Counted from the stretch's first letter, positions 37,755 to 48,401 are shown. The stretch: 64,000 nucleotides of DNA from an uncultured Alphaproteobacteria bacterium (GCA_902581005.1 CACHMT010000004.1:39742-103741); one strand, 5' to 3'. The notes: generated by a model not told the origin, from the sequence alone. A program made the numbers and translations.

Positions 37755-38759
37755 ATGAAAATAATTATTAACGGGTTAGGAAGAATTGGGAAGCTTGTCT
37801 TTAGAAGACTATGCGATGAGAACCTCCATAAAAATATTTTAATGGTGAATGAGAAAGCAGGGTCTGCTTCTGACCAAGAGTATTTTTTAAGATATGACAC
37901 CGTTCATGGGACTTGGGGTGATGACCTTTGTTTTGAAAATGGTTGTCTTAATTACAAAGATCATTCTATAGCTGTGATGACAGAGGGGTCTATAGAGAGT
38001 ATTAGTTTTCCTAAATCTGAAAAGTTTCTGGTAGTAGATTGCACTGGCGTGAATAAATCAGAAAAATTACTTGAGCCATACTTCGAAAGAAAGGCATCAT
38101 ACGTATTAATTTCTGCCCCTATAGAATCATCCAATGTCCAGAATATTGTTTATGGAATAAATCATCAATCCATAGACACTAGTGCTTATAAAATATTTAC
38201 AGCCGCAAGCTGTACCACTAATTGCCTCGCGCCTATTGTAAAAGTTCTCGAAGAAAATATTGGAATAAAGCATGGGTCAATTACAACTATCCATAACATT
38301 ACAAACTCTCAAACTATTGTTGATGCTCCAAAAAATAATTTAAGGCGATCGAGATCCGGAATTAACTCATTAATCCCCACGACCACGGGCTCAGCTAGGG
38401 CAATTTCATTAATTTATCCAGAGCTTAAAGGAAGGCTGAATGGTCATGCTGTAAGAGTTCCTCTCTTGAACGCATCATTGACTGATTGTGTTTTTGAGAT
38501 GAAACAGAATGTAGAAGTTGATAAGATTAATCAACTTTTTAACGAAGCTTCAAATACCTATTTGAGAGATATCTTATCTTATGAAGAAAAACCCTTGGTG
38601 TCATCTGATTATGTTAATAATCCCCACTCAGCAATTATCGACTCTCTTTCAACTATGGTCGTAAATAAAACCCAGCTTAAGATATATGCCTGGTATGATA
38701 ATGAATGGGGATACGCCTGTAGAATGGTTGACATCTTATCTAAATTAATCCGAGACTAG
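37755..38759 (+). CDS. Glyceraldehyde-3-phosphate dehydrogenase paired with ArsJ (arsenate detoxification type)
   Basis: INGLGRIGKLVFR, AASCTTNCLAP catalytic Cys, WYDNEWGYACR; directly upstream of ArsJ. Confidence 0.85.
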   Translation: MKIIINGLGRIGKLVFRRLCDENLHKNILMVNEKAGSASDQEYFLRYDTVHGTWGDDLCFENGCLNYKDHSIAVMTEGSIESISFPKSEKFLVVDCTGVNKSEKLLEPYFERKASYVLISAPIESSNVQNIVYGINHQSIDTSAYKIFTAASCTTNCLAPIVKVLEENIGIKHGSITTIHNITNSQTIVDAPKNNLRRSRSGINSLIPTTTGSARAISLIYPELKGRLNGHAVRVPLLNASLTDCVFEMKQNVEVDKINQLFNEASNTYLRDILSYEEKPLVSSDYVNNPHSAIIDSLSTMVVNKTQLKIYAWYDNEWGYACRMVDILSKLIRD

Positions 38760-38771
38760 GCTTTCCTCCTG

Positions 38772-40022
38772 TTGATATTCAATCCATTTTTAAATGTATC
38801 GATTATTTATTGGTTTTTGATGCTGACCGATGGTGCTTTACGAATGTTAGTGCTAATGCATTTTCATGATAAAGGCTATTCTCCTTTTACTCTCGCTTAT
38901 ATATTTCTACTCTACGAATTTATGGGTGTTATTACAAATTTTGTGGCTGGCATTTTTGGTCGTCGCTTTGGATTATCCACCCTCTTGATAGCTGGTACTA
39001 GCCTGCAGGTATTAAGCCTAACATCACTTGGCCTTCTATCGATTAATAGCCCAGAATGGTTTATGATTTTTTGCCTTATCTTTTTTCAAGGTCTCTGTGG
39101 TGTCGCTAAAGATTTGACTAAAATAGGAAGTAAGACAGCCGTAAAGTTTCTAAGCAATGAAAATATTAAAGGGAAGCTTTTTAGGAACGTCAGTTGGCTC
39201 ACAGGATCCAAAAATACTGTTAAAGGGTTAGGTTTTTTTGTTGGTGCTTTTTTGATTACCATTCATCCCTTCTCAATCTCTTTATATATTCTTGCCTTCA
39301 TTTTGTTTATAGCTCTAATGATTGCGTTGAACCCAGTGTTAAAAACGCCTGAATTAAATACAAAATCAAATAGAGTACAATCAGAAGGAAAGTTTTTTTC
39401 TGACATTTCCAGTATAAATTATCTTTCTTTGTCGAGAATTTTCTTGTTTGGTGCACGAGACATTTGGTTCGTAATTGGAATTCCTTTGTTTTTATTGGAA
39501 GTGTTTTCAACTATGTTTGTTACGGGATCAAACGGTAAAGTTGTTTTCCTTTTGGTAGGCAGCTTCATGGCTCTATGGGTCATTTTTTATGGCTTCGTAC
39601 AATCTCAAGTGCCAGCAATTATTCAAAGAAAAACTGATTTAAATATAGAATCTAGTGCTTTTCGCTGGTCCATTATTGTAATTTTCCCTACCTTATTTTT
39701 AACTTTGTTAACTTTTGTTTTTGATAACACTCTGTCAGTGACGCTGATTGTAATAATAATCACTTTACTTTTTATATTTGGAGGTTTTTTTGCAATTAAT
39801 TCAAGCATCCATTCTTATTTGATATTAAAGTTAACAAGTAAAAAAAATGCATCCGAAGATGTTGGTTTTTACTATTCAGCTAACGCAGTGGGTCGCTTTT
39901 TTGGAACACTATTATCTGGAGTTAGCTATCAGTTGGGCGGGCTTAGCCTTTGCTTATTCTTTACGACGGTCTTTTTAGTTTGTTCCAGTTATTTTATTGC
40001 AATTTTGGCAAAAAAAACTTGA
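38772..40022 (+). CDS. arsJ: ArsJ, MFS efflux transporter for 1-arseno-3-phosphoglycerate
   Basis: ArsJ-type N-terminus LTDGALRMLVLMHFHDKGYSPFTLAYIFLLYEFMGVITNFVAG; partner GAPDH 12 nt upstream; TTG start in ORF track. Confidence 0.8.
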   Translation: MIFNPFLNVSIIYWFLMLTDGALRMLVLMHFHDKGYSPFTLAYIFLLYEFMGVITNFVAGIFGRRFGLSTLLIAGTSLQVLSLTSLGLLSINSPEWFMIFCLIFFQGLCGVAKDLTKIGSKTAVKFLSNENIKGKLFRNVSWLTGSKNTVKGLGFFVGAFLITIHPFSISLYILAFILFIALMIALNPVLKTPELNTKSNRVQSEGKFFSDISSINYLSLSRIFLFGARDIWFVIGIPLFLLEVFSTMFVTGSNGKVVFLLVGSFMALWVIFYGFVQSQVPAIIQRKTDLNIESSAFRWSIIVIFPTLFLTLLTFVFDNTLSVTLIVIIITLLFIFGGFFAINSSIHSYLILKLTSKKNASEDVGFYYSANAVGRFFGTLLSGVSYQLGGLSLCLFFTTVFLVCSSYFIAILAKKT

Positions 40023-40082
40023 TATCTGGATTTAAAAATGAATCACTGTAAGCTACAATTTACGTTCTGAGTTGGTTTTAAG

Positions 40083-41375
40083 ATGAAAGACAATCGTAAA
40101 GATTATATCATTTTTTCTACTATTCTAATTGGTTTAACAATGGTTTTTGCGAGCTTAGGATATCCAATCTGGGTTTTCCCTGCAACGGTTCTCATGTGCT
40201 CGATAATATTTTTTATGTATTTAAAGTCTAGCCAAATAGGCGAAAAGCACCATGTTAACGCATTGAAACAGGAAGCTATCAAGGAAGAGATTCAAGATAC
40301 GTATAATGCCAAGATCACTTACAGGGTAATTAAAGGATTATTGAACATTCTTCCTTCACCCTATATTTTGATCGACAGAAATGGTAGAATAACATTCATA
40401 AATTCAGAGGCTAAAGGAATAGTCCCTGATTTTCATGCTGGCTCCCATATTTCGAACGTTTTCAGGTCGCCTATTTTTTTAGCTGCTGTCGAGAATGCAA
40501 TAAAAAAAGATAAGCAGGTAAAGCTGTCTTTTGAAGTTCAAAGCCCACAATTTCGTCAATTTAGTGCAAATATTTTTTTCATATCATCAAATAAAATATC
40601 AAACAATTTCAATGACATTTTTATCCAACTAACAGATGACTCAACTCATATAAGAGCCGAAAAAATGCGGACGGATTTTGTTGCAAACGCTAGTCATGAG
40701 CTTAGAACTCCATTAGCGTCGATCACAGGCTTTATCGAAACATTGCAAGGGCCAGCAAAAAATGATCCGAAGGCAAAGGATCTTTTCTTAAATCTTATGG
40801 CCAAACAGGCTGGTAAAATGGAACTTTTAATTAAAGATTTGATGTCTCTTTCCAAATTGGAAATACTAGAGACTAAACCTATTACGTCTGTCTGCTCATT
40901 AAGTGAACTTATCAGTGATTTAACGCAGAGCTTACAACAATACGCACAAGACAATAATGTTAAACTAGTTAATAATATTTCTAAAAAAATGATGCCAATA
41001 ATGGGGGAAGTTGATCAATTGCGACAACTATTCTCAAACTTAATAGAGAATGCTATTAAATACTCAGGATCTGAATGTGAAGTAAAAATTTTTCTGTCCA
41101 AAGAAAAACACAAAGGTATGGTTGGAATAGTGATTGAGGATAACGGGCGTGGAATTTCTGCAGAACATTTACCTAGACTTACGGAGAGATTTTATAGAGC
41201 TAACACAAATTCTGAAGCTGAAAAAGAGGGTACTGGTTTAGGATTGGCGATAGTGAAGCATATTTTAATCAGACACCGCGGAAAACTCCAGATTGATTCC
41301 AAACTTGACAAAGGCAGTCAATTTACTGCTTGGCTACCAAAAGGGAATTTGGGTAAACAAAAAAAAATAAAGTGA
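40083..41375 (+). CDS. phoR: PhoR phosphate-regulon sensor histidine kinase
   Basis: Two TMs, PAS-like region, FVANASHELRTPLASITGFIETLQG H-box, GTGLGLAIVKHIL. Confidence 0.85.
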   Translation: MKDNRKDYIIFSTILIGLTMVFASLGYPIWVFPATVLMCSIIFFMYLKSSQIGEKHHVNALKQEAIKEEIQDTYNAKITYRVIKGLLNILPSPYILIDRNGRITFINSEAKGIVPDFHAGSHISNVFRSPIFLAAVENAIKKDKQVKLSFEVQSPQFRQFSANIFFISSNKISNNFNDIFIQLTDDSTHIRAEKMRTDFVANASHELRTPLASITGFIETLQGPAKNDPKAKDLFLNLMAKQAGKMELLIKDLMSLSKLEILETKPITSVCSLSELISDLTQSLQQYAQDNNVKLVNNISKKMMPIMGEVDQLRQLFSNLIENAIKYSGSECEVKIFLSKEKHKGMVGIVIEDNGRGISAEHLPRLTERFYRANTNSEAEKEGTGLGLAIVKHILIRHRGKLQIDSKLDKGSQFTAWLPKGNLGKQKKIK

Positions 41376-41416
41376 ATTAAAAATTTAAAAAAAATTTATG
41401 TTTTCAATATCTTATT

Positions 41417-41445
41417 TATTCATAAAATTTTAATATTTTTGACAC
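41417..41445 (+). promoter_or_regulatory. Pho-box-like array upstream of pstS
   Basis: TATTCAT-AAAA-TTTTAAT-ATTT-TTGACAC. Confidence 0.55.
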
Positions 41446-41515
41446 ATTTAAGTGAGGATCTAGTGACATTGTTCGATGTAATTAGACTTTTGAGTTAACA
41501 AAGGAGTTGTCAATA

Positions 41516-42481
41516 ATGAACAATATTTTAAAAATTTTTACTGCTGCAGTTGTAGGGGCAGTCTTAAGCACTGGCTCGCTGATGGCTAGGGAAGGCGATC
41601 AAATATCGATCGTTGGATCCTCAACTGTATTCCCATTTTCAACCATCGTTGCAGAGCGTTTTGCCAAAAACACTGACTTTAAAGCCCCAGTTATAGAATC
41701 AACGGGTACCGGTGGGGGCGCGAAACTATTTTGTGCAGGGATCGGTCTTGATCATCCAGACGTAACCAATGCAAGTAGGGCAATGAAATCAAGCGAAAAA
41801 GAGACTTGTACTGCAAACGGTATAACGCCGGTTGAGTATATGATCGGCTTTGATGGAATAACTTTCTCAAACAGCAATAAAGCACAGAAGTATTCTTTAA
41901 CTAAGGAAGAGATTTTCAAAGCTGTGTCAGCTAAAATAATGTCTAACGGGAAAATGGTAGACAATGGCTATAAGAGATGGAGCGACATTAATCCGTCCTT
42001 GCCGAGTGTTAAAATAGATGTTTTGGCTCCTCCACCATCTTCCGGCACACGAGATGCTTTCGTAGAGTTGGTCATGCACGATACTTGCAAGAAGGTTTAT
42101 AAAATGCCTAAAAAAGGTGATGACGGGTACAAGGCCCTTTGTTCTGCACTAAGAGAAGACGGTGCTGTTACCGAGGCAGGAGAAAATGACAACCTGATTA
42201 TAGAAAAGCTTGCTGCAAATCAGGATCGATTTGGTATTTTCGGATATTCATTTCTTGACCAAAATAAAGATAAGGTTCAGGGTTCTGTCATAAACGGTGT
42301 AGCTCCATCAATGGGTACAATTGCTGATAGTTCGTACAAAGTTTCTCGGCCACTATTCTTTTATGTTAAAAAAGAACACGTTGGGGTAGTTCCAGGACTT
42401 CAAGAGTTTTCTGACTATTTTATGAGCTTAGCAGTGAGCGGTAGCCCCTTAGAAGCTGCTGGCCTTATTCCAAAGCCATAG
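41516..42481 (+). CDS. pstS: PstS phosphate-binding protein
   Basis: SIVGSSTVFPFSTIVAERF, STGTGGGAKLFCAG; ATG at 41516 with AAAGGAG ribosome-binding site preferred. Confidence 0.9.
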   Translation: MNNILKIFTAAVVGAVLSTGSLMAREGDQISIVGSSTVFPFSTIVAERFAKNTDFKAPVIESTGTGGGAKLFCAGIGLDHPDVTNASRAMKSSEKETCTANGITPVEYMIGFDGITFSNSNKAQKYSLTKEEIFKAVSAKIMSNGKMVDNGYKRWSDINPSLPSVKIDVLAPPPSSGTRDAFVELVMHDTCKKVYKMPKKGDDGYKALCSALREDGAVTEAGENDNLIIEKLAANQDRFGIFGYSFLDQNKDKVQGSVINGVAPSMGTIADSSYKVSRPLFFYVKKEHVGVVPGLQEFSDYFMSLAVSGSPLEAAGLIPKP

Positions 42482-42503
42482 TGTACTAACCTATTTACTT
42501 AGA

Positions 42504-42535
42504 CCATAAAGCCGATTACCATATCGGCTTTATGG
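42504..42535 (+). other. Intercistronic hairpin pstS/pstC
   Basis: CCATAAAGCCGAT-TACCAT-ATCGGCTTTATGG, perfect 13-bp stem. Confidence 0.8.
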
Positions 42536-42567
42536 CACATTAAATTACAGACAGGATTTTCACTTCA

Positions 42568-43950
42568 ATGACCCTTCCTCTAAGTTTCGTTTTTTTTGTG
42601 CTTCTGGGGTTATCTGTATATTTTTATTATCACGCAAAAAGCGGTATAGTTAGAAAAGCTGCATTACTTAGCGATCGTACAAAAGCACTTCCGTCTCACT
42701 ATGGACAACAATCCTTCCTCTGGGCTTTCATACCCTCTTTCCTAATATTATTGGTTCTAACAATCGGTGGGCCAAACTATATAGATCAAATTTTCTATAA
42801 TAAAATTCAAGAATTAAATCCCACATTTAATGAATCTTTTGTAAGTCTTATCTTGGCAAAAGTTATTAATGTCTCAAATGGAAAAATTTCCACTGGTGAA
42901 GAGAATATAATAATGCTCGCAAAGGACTATAAAATAGCTTTCGAGCAACTGCACTTTTATCGTGGATTAGTGGTTATTTTATGCGCTGCGTTATTGGGAA
43001 TGATTATTTCCTATAGACAGAAACCTGGCTCAAACGCAAGGGAACAGGTTGAAAAATTTATAGTTAATATTTTCTTCGCTTCAGCAGTTATTGCTATTTT
43101 TACAACGGTAGCCATTATATTAAGTCTATTTTTTGAAGCGTTGAGATTTTTTAATTTATATAATTTTTTTGATTTTATATTCGGACTTCATTGGGCTCCA
43201 AATGTAGCTATAAGAACAGATCAAGTGGCTGCTGAAGGTTCATTTGGCATGATACCTGTGCTATTAGGTACATTACTAATTTCTTTCATAGCAATGTGTG
43301 TGGCTATCCCAATTGGCCTTTTCTCTGCAATATATCTTGCGGAGTTTGCTACGCCTAAAATTCGAGATTTCGTAAAACCAACTTTGGAAATTTTAGCTGG
43401 TATTCCAACTGTTGTGTATGGATATTTTGCTGCTTTGACTGCCGCTCCATTTTTCCGGGAAATTGGTTTTTCACTGGGTTTAGATGTTTCATCTGAGTCA
43501 GCTATAGCAGCTGGTGCTGTAATGGGTATAATGATTATTCCGTTTATTTCCTCTTTATCCGACGACGTTATTAGAGCTGTTCCGCAAAGCTTGCGAGACG
43601 GTTCAATGGGACTTGGTGCCACAAAAGCTGAAACAATTTACCTCGTGATACTGCCCGCTGCTATTCCTGGTTTGGTCGGCGCGGTTCTCTTGGCCGTTAG
43701 TCGTGCTATCGGAGAGACAATGATTGTTGTAATGGCCGCGGGATTAAGCGCAAATTTGACAGTCAATCCATTAGAGTCCGTAACAACCGTCACAGTTCAA
43801 ATTGTTTCACTCCTTACTGGAGATACAGAGTTTGATGATATTAAAACCTTGTCAGCCTTTGGCTTAGGGCTAGCACTTTTCTTCTTTACCCTGTTACTCA
43901 ATATTTTTGCACTCTCTATATCGCGGAGGTTAGCTGAAAGATATGATTAG
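42568..43950 (+). CDS. pstC: PstC phosphate permease
   Basis: PstC-like (AIYLAEFATPKIRDFVKPTLEILAGIPTVVYGYFA). Confidence 0.9.
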   Translation: MTLPLSFVFFVLLGLSVYFYYHAKSGIVRKAALLSDRTKALPSHYGQQSFLWAFIPSFLILLVLTIGGPNYIDQIFYNKIQELNPTFNESFVSLILAKVINVSNGKISTGEENIIMLAKDYKIAFEQLHFYRGLVVILCAALLGMIISYRQKPGSNAREQVEKFIVNIFFASAVIAIFTTVAIILSLFFEALRFFNLYNFFDFIFGLHWAPNVAIRTDQVAAEGSFGMIPVLLGTLLISFIAMCVAIPIGLFSAIYLAEFATPKIRDFVKPTLEILAGIPTVVYGYFAALTAAPFFREIGFSLGLDVSSESAIAAGAVMGIMIIPFISSLSDDVIRAVPQSLRDGSMGLGATKAETIYLVILPAAIPGLVGAVLLAVSRAIGETMIVVMAAGLSANLTVNPLESVTTVTVQIVSLLTGDTEFDDIKTLSAFGLGLALFFFTLLLNIFALSISRRLAERYD

Positions 43951-45208
43951 AAAAAGTATACAATCAAGAAGAGCCCGTGAAACCAGATTAAAGATCTATG
44001 GTATTACCTCCATTTGTTTTGCTCTTATTATGCTTGCAACGCTACTTATATCGATAGGGCTTAATGGGTATAGCGCACTTCAGCAAGCCTACTTTAAGTT
44101 AGATATATCTGTAAACACGGAAAAGTTCGTTGATGACAGTGGGGCTCCTGACAACAATAAGATGAATCTTTTTAACTGGGATGGTTTAGTGCAAAGCGCA
44201 TTAAGAGAATTTTTTCCAGAGGTAAAAGATAGAGATGAAAAAAAAGAATTGTTTGCAATTATCTCTGCTAATGCTGGCTATGATCTAAAGGAAATTATTA
44301 AAAAGAAAGCCCTTGGTAGTGGCTCTCATACTTTGTCAGTTTGGCTTCATTTATCTGACGACGCAGATCAGTATTTAAAAGGTAGATTAAGCATTGATAT
44401 TCCAGAGGAAGATAGAAGGATTAATAATAAGCAAATAGCATGGGTAAATAGCTTGGTGGAGAGAGATATTGCAAAACTTAAATTTAACAAAACATTTTTC
44501 ACATCTGCTGACTCCAGAGAGCCTGAGAGCGCTGGAATTCTCGGATCGGTTATTGGTTCAGCTTTAACCCTTTTCGTCACGATAATGTTTGCACTTCCAC
44601 TGGCTGTTATGGCCGCGATATACCTCGAGTATTTTGCAAAACCTGGAAAGATAACAGACTTTATTGAAGTAAATGTTAACAACTTAGCGGCAGTCCCATC
44701 TATAGTATTTGGATTGCTTGGTTTATCAGTTTTTCTATCTACGTTTGGTCTTCCTAGATCAGCACCTCTTGTCGGTGGACTTGTGTTAGGTTTGATGACG
44801 CTACCTACGATAATTATAGCCTCAAGAGCATCTATACGCTCTATTCCTCCATCTATACGAGAGGCTGCTTTGGGGCTGGGCGCTTCAAAAATGCAGGCAG
44901 CACTACATCATGTATTACCCCTAGCAACCCCTGGCATTTTAACGGGCACAATTATAGGTATGGCTCAAGCATTGGGCGAGACAGCACCTCTTTTAATGAT
45001 TGGGATGGTGGCCTTTATAATTGATATTCCAACAACCTTTACCTCTAGTGCCACAGCCATGCCAGTTCAAATATATATGTGGTCTGACAGCGCAGAAAGA
45101 GCGTTTTATGAAAGGAGTTCTTTAGCTATACTATTCTTAGTGGCGTTTTTAATCTCAATGAATCTCTTAGCCGTTGTATTGAGGAAAAAATTCGAGAAGA
45201 AATGGTGA
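43943..45208 (+). CDS. pstA: PstA phosphate permease
   Basis: PstA-like ([37 protein letters not shown]). Confidence 0.9.
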   Translation: MIRKSIQSRRARETRLKIYGITSICFALIMLATLLISIGLNGYSALQQAYFKLDISVNTEKFVDDSGAPDNNKMNLFNWDGLVQSALREFFPEVKDRDEKKELFAIISANAGYDLKEIIKKKALGSGSHTLSVWLHLSDDADQYLKGRLSIDIPEEDRRINNKQIAWVNSLVERDIAKLKFNKTFFTSADSREPESAGILGSVIGSALTLFVTIMFALPLAVMAAIYLEYFAKPGKITDFIEVNVNNLAAVPSIVFGLLGLSVFLSTFGLPRSAPLVGGLVLGLMTLPTIIIASRASIRSIPPSIREAALGLGASKMQAALHHVLPLATPGILTGTIIGMAQALGETAPLLMIGMVAFIIDIPTTFTSSATAMPVQIYMWSDSAERAFYERSSLAILFLVAFLISMNLLAVVLRKKFEKKW

Positions 45209-45212
45209 AATA

Positions 45213-45971
45213 ATGACTAGCAAATTTAGAACAAAAAAAGTTGAGGTATCTTACGGCGACAAAAAAGCGATAAGAGATATAAGCCTTGATATAGAAAAAA
45301 ATATAATTACGGCGCTAATTGGTCCCTCTGGGTGTGGAAAATCAACTTTTTTGCGTTGTCTAAATAGAATGAATGATGTCATAGAGAATTGCTCAATAAA
45401 AGGGAGTATACATCTTGATGAACAAGATATTTATGGGCCAGACATAGATCCTGTCGAACTCAGAGCACGCGTTGGAATGGTTTTTCAAAAGGCAAATCCG
45501 TTTCCGAAATCTATTTTTGACAACATTGCCTATGGCCCAAGAATTCATGGCTTGGCTAGTAATGACAGCGAGTTGAAAGATATAGTCCACAATAGTTTGG
45601 AAAAAGCAGGACTTATGGATGAAGTCAAAGATCGGTTAAATGATCAAGCAACGGGGCTTTCAGGGGGTCAGCAACAGAGAATATGTATTGCCAGAGCCAT
45701 TGCCGTTAGCCCTGAAGTTATTCTCATGGATGAACCCTGTTCTGCACTTGATCCGATCGCCACTGCAAAAATCGAAGAACTTATGAGTGAACTATGTGAG
45801 TCTTATACCATAATTATTGTAACCCATTCAATGCAGCAAGCGGCACGTGTATCAAAGAAAACGGCCTTTTTTCATTTAGGAGACTTAATTGAATATAACG
45901 ACACAGATAAAATTTTTACTCAACCCGAGAATCAAAAAACACAGGACTACATTACCGGGCGATTTGGATGA
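45213..45971 (+). CDS. pstB: PstB phosphate ATP-binding protein
   Basis: [47 protein letters not shown]. Confidence 0.95.
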   Translation: MTSKFRTKKVEVSYGDKKAIRDISLDIEKNIITALIGPSGCGKSTFLRCLNRMNDVIENCSIKGSIHLDEQDIYGPDIDPVELRARVGMVFQKANPFPKSIFDNIAYGPRIHGLASNDSELKDIVHNSLEKAGLMDEVKDRLNDQATGLSGGQQQRICIARAIAVSPEVILMDEPCSALDPIATAKIEELMSELCESYTIIIVTHSMQQAARVSKKTAFFHLGDLIEYNDTDKIFTQPENQKTQDYITGRFG

Positions 45972-45983
45972 TAAGGAAATAGG

Positions 45984-46667
45984 ATGACTTTACATATTTC
46001 ATCAGCATATAACGAAGACTTAATTCACATTAACAGCAAAATCGTGGAGATGGGTGGCTTGTGCGAGCAGATTATAGATAACACGAACCTTTCGATAAAG
46101 GATAATAACGTTCAACTTGCTGAAAAGGCTATTCTTTTGGACGAGAAGCTTGATTTTCTAGAAAACGAAATCAACGAGTCCGTGATAAAGGCAATTGCTT
46201 TGAGACAACCTGTTGCCGATGATTTGCGGGTTTTATTCTCTGCAATAAAGATTTCTGGAGCTTTTGAAAGGGTCGGTGATCTTTGCAAAAATATAGCAAA
46301 GCGCACCCAACTTCTAATCGATGAAAACCAGATAGAAATAAGAAGAGAAATATTCGAGCTAGGTGAAAAGGTAAAAAAACAGCTCACTCGATCCATTAAC
46401 TCATATACCAATCAAGATACTAAATTAGCTACAAAAGTGTGGAAAAATGATTATAAAGTTGATCAGATGTATACCGATCTTTTTAATAATCTTCTCGTAT
46501 ATTTAAAAAAGAAAAAACGAGTAGCCTCTGGCTCCCACCTTATGATTATAGCAAAAAATTATGAGAGAATTGGAGATCATGCTACTCATATTGGAGAAAT
46601 GACACACTTTGCAATAACAGGTGAGAATTTAGTGGCAATAAGACCAAAAGTTAACCTGCCTGTATAG
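45984..46667 (+). CDS. phoU: PhoU phosphate signalling protein
   Basis: Two PhoU-type helical repeats; NYERIGDHATHIGE. Confidence 0.95.
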   Translation: MTLHISSAYNEDLIHINSKIVEMGGLCEQIIDNTNLSIKDNNVQLAEKAILLDEKLDFLENEINESVIKAIALRQPVADDLRVLFSAIKISGAFERVGDLCKNIAKRTQLLIDENQIEIRREIFELGEKVKKQLTRSINSYTNQDTKLATKVWKNDYKVDQMYTDLFNNLLVYLKKKKRVASGSHLMIIAKNYERIGDHATHIGEMTHFAITGENLVAIRPKVNLPV

Positions 46668-46681
46668 AGGTTTTTTTAATA

Positions 46682-47377
46682 ATGAAACATAAAATTTTGC
46701 TTGTTGAAGATGATAAGGACATTCAAGAAATTATAGAATACAATTTTTCTAAGGAAGGCTACGAGGTAACTAAATGCTCTGATGGTGAAAGCGCTATTGA
46801 CTTAGTTAGGCATGAGACACCGGACCTTGTCATTTTGGATTGGATGCTTCCAAATCTATCTGGTTCGGAAATATTAAGGCAAATACGTTCATCCAAGAAA
46901 TTAAAAAAAATACCTGTCATAATGCTCACAGCGCGAACTGAAGAAAGTGATAAATTGAGAGCTTTCGACACCGGAGCTGATGACTATATAACCAAGCCCT
47001 TTTCAAACTCTGAATTAATTGCCCGAACGAAAGCTCTTCTTAGACGCGTGAGTGAAGACAGTTTTACAGACACTTTAAATTTTCATGACATTGAATTAAA
47101 CCGTGATAACAAAAGAGTATTTAGAGGTAAAAAGGAAATAAAATTAGGGCCTGTGGAATTTAAGTTACTTGAAGTTTTTCTAATGAGGCCAGGACAAGTA
47201 TTTAACAGGGAGCAATTGTTAGATAAAGTCTGGGGCAATCAGATCTACGTTGAGGAAAGAACTGTTGATGTCCATGTGGGGCGTTTACGAAGAGCGCTCA
47301 ATAGGGGTAAAGTGAAAAAGGATCCTATACGAACTGTAAGAAGTGCAGGTTATTCACTTAATGAAAACTATAGTTAG
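46682..47377 (+). CDS. phoB: PhoB phosphate response regulator
   Basis: Receiver domain (LVILDWMLPN) and winged-helix output (RTVDVHVGRLRRAL). Confidence 0.95.
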   Translation: MKHKILLVEDDKDIQEIIEYNFSKEGYEVTKCSDGESAIDLVRHETPDLVILDWMLPNLSGSEILRQIRSSKKLKKIPVIMLTARTEESDKLRAFDTGADDYITKPFSNSELIARTKALLRRVSEDSFTDTLNFHDIELNRDNKRVFRGKKEIKLGPVEFKLLEVFLMRPGQVFNREQLLDKVWGNQIYVEERTVDVHVGRLRRALNRGKVKKDPIRTVRSAGYSLNENYS

Positions 47378-47384
47378 CGACGTC

Positions 47385-48401
47385 TTATCCTATATGTAGG
47401 TAAGAAAAAAAATTTTCTGATGCTTTTTCCCAAGAAAACTTCTTTGCATGTTTTATAGCAGTCGATGCACTAAGCGATTCTAGTCCTCGCACTGCTTCAG
47501 CCAAATCTTCTCTTAGGATTCCTGCTTTCGATTTGCCGATAACATCTTTCGGACCGGAAACATTATATGCAGCAACAGGGAGACCACATGCCATTGCTTC
47601 GAGCAATACCAATCCAAAAGTATCGGTTTTTGATGGGAAGACAAAATAATCACACTCTTGATAAATCTTTGCGATTTCCTCATGACTTTTATTGCCAAAG
47701 AATTTGACGTCCGGGTATTTTTCTCTGAGTCTTTTTTCTTCAGGGCCACTACCTATCATCCATTTTTCTCCATCTAGTTTTAGACTTAAGAACGTATCTA
47801 AATTTTTCTCTATCGCTAATCGGCTTGTGCATACATAAACCTTTTTCTTTCTAGCGGCTCTTTTCTTTGGTTGAAATATTGAAAGATCGACTCCCAAGGA
47901 CCATACCTCAGGTTTTCCCACATTCCATTTGATGAGATCTTCTTGAACTGTTTTGGAAGGAACAAGCACTCTCTCAGAGTTTTTATGGAACCATCTCAGA
48001 AAAGCGTATGTCCAGGACAATGGGATTGCTGTTCGCGCTTTTATGTACTCTGGAAAACGTGTTTGAAAAGCGGTTGTATAACGCATTTTATTTTTATGAG
48101 CGTACGATCGAGCTGCTATTCCGAGAGGACCTTCTGTATTAACATGGAGTGCGTCCGGTTTTAAATCATCAAGGATAGCAAAAACCTTCTTTCTTGCGAA
48201 GAGGGCCAATCTTATTTCCGGATAGGTTGGGCAGGGAATATTTTTAAAGCGGTCAGGTCCGATAACAAAAACATCGTGTCCCATCTTTCTAAGGTGTTTA
48301 ACAGTTTGCTGGATACAAACGACAACCCCATTGACTTGAGGTGTCCACGCATCGGTTATAATAACTATTTTTGACAAATCGGCTCTACTTAACACCTTCA
48401 A
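47385..48401 (-). CDS. Second Agt-like glycosyltransferase (paralogue of 13082..14194)
   Basis: IITDAWTPQVNGVV, FPSKTDTFGLVLLEAMACGLPVAAYNVSGP. Confidence 0.75.
   Translation of the reverse strand: MKVLSRADLSKIVIITDAWTPQVNGVVVCIQQTVKHLRKMGHDVFVIGPDRFKNIPCPTYPEIRLALFARKKVFAILDDLKPDALHVNTEGPLGIAARSYAHKNKMRYTTAFQTRFPEYIKARTAIPLSWTYAFLRWFHKNSERVLVPSKTVQEDLIKWNVGKPEVWSLGVDLSIFQPKKRAARKKKVYVCTSRLAIEKNLDTFLSLKLDGEKWMIGSGPEEKRLREKYPDVKFFGNKSHEEIAKIYQECDYFVFPSKTDTFGLVLLEAMACGLPVAAYNVSGPKDVIGKSKAGILREDLAEAVRGLESLSASTAIKHAKKFSWEKASENFFSYLHIG

Noticed and set aside
43221-43622. 133-aa minus-strand ORF inside pstC, and many similar shadow ORFs in the track (for example 1276..1515, 30140..30577, 57541..57816)
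   Set aside because: They lie antisense or out of frame within well-supported genes and have no recognisable motifs or ribosome-binding context.
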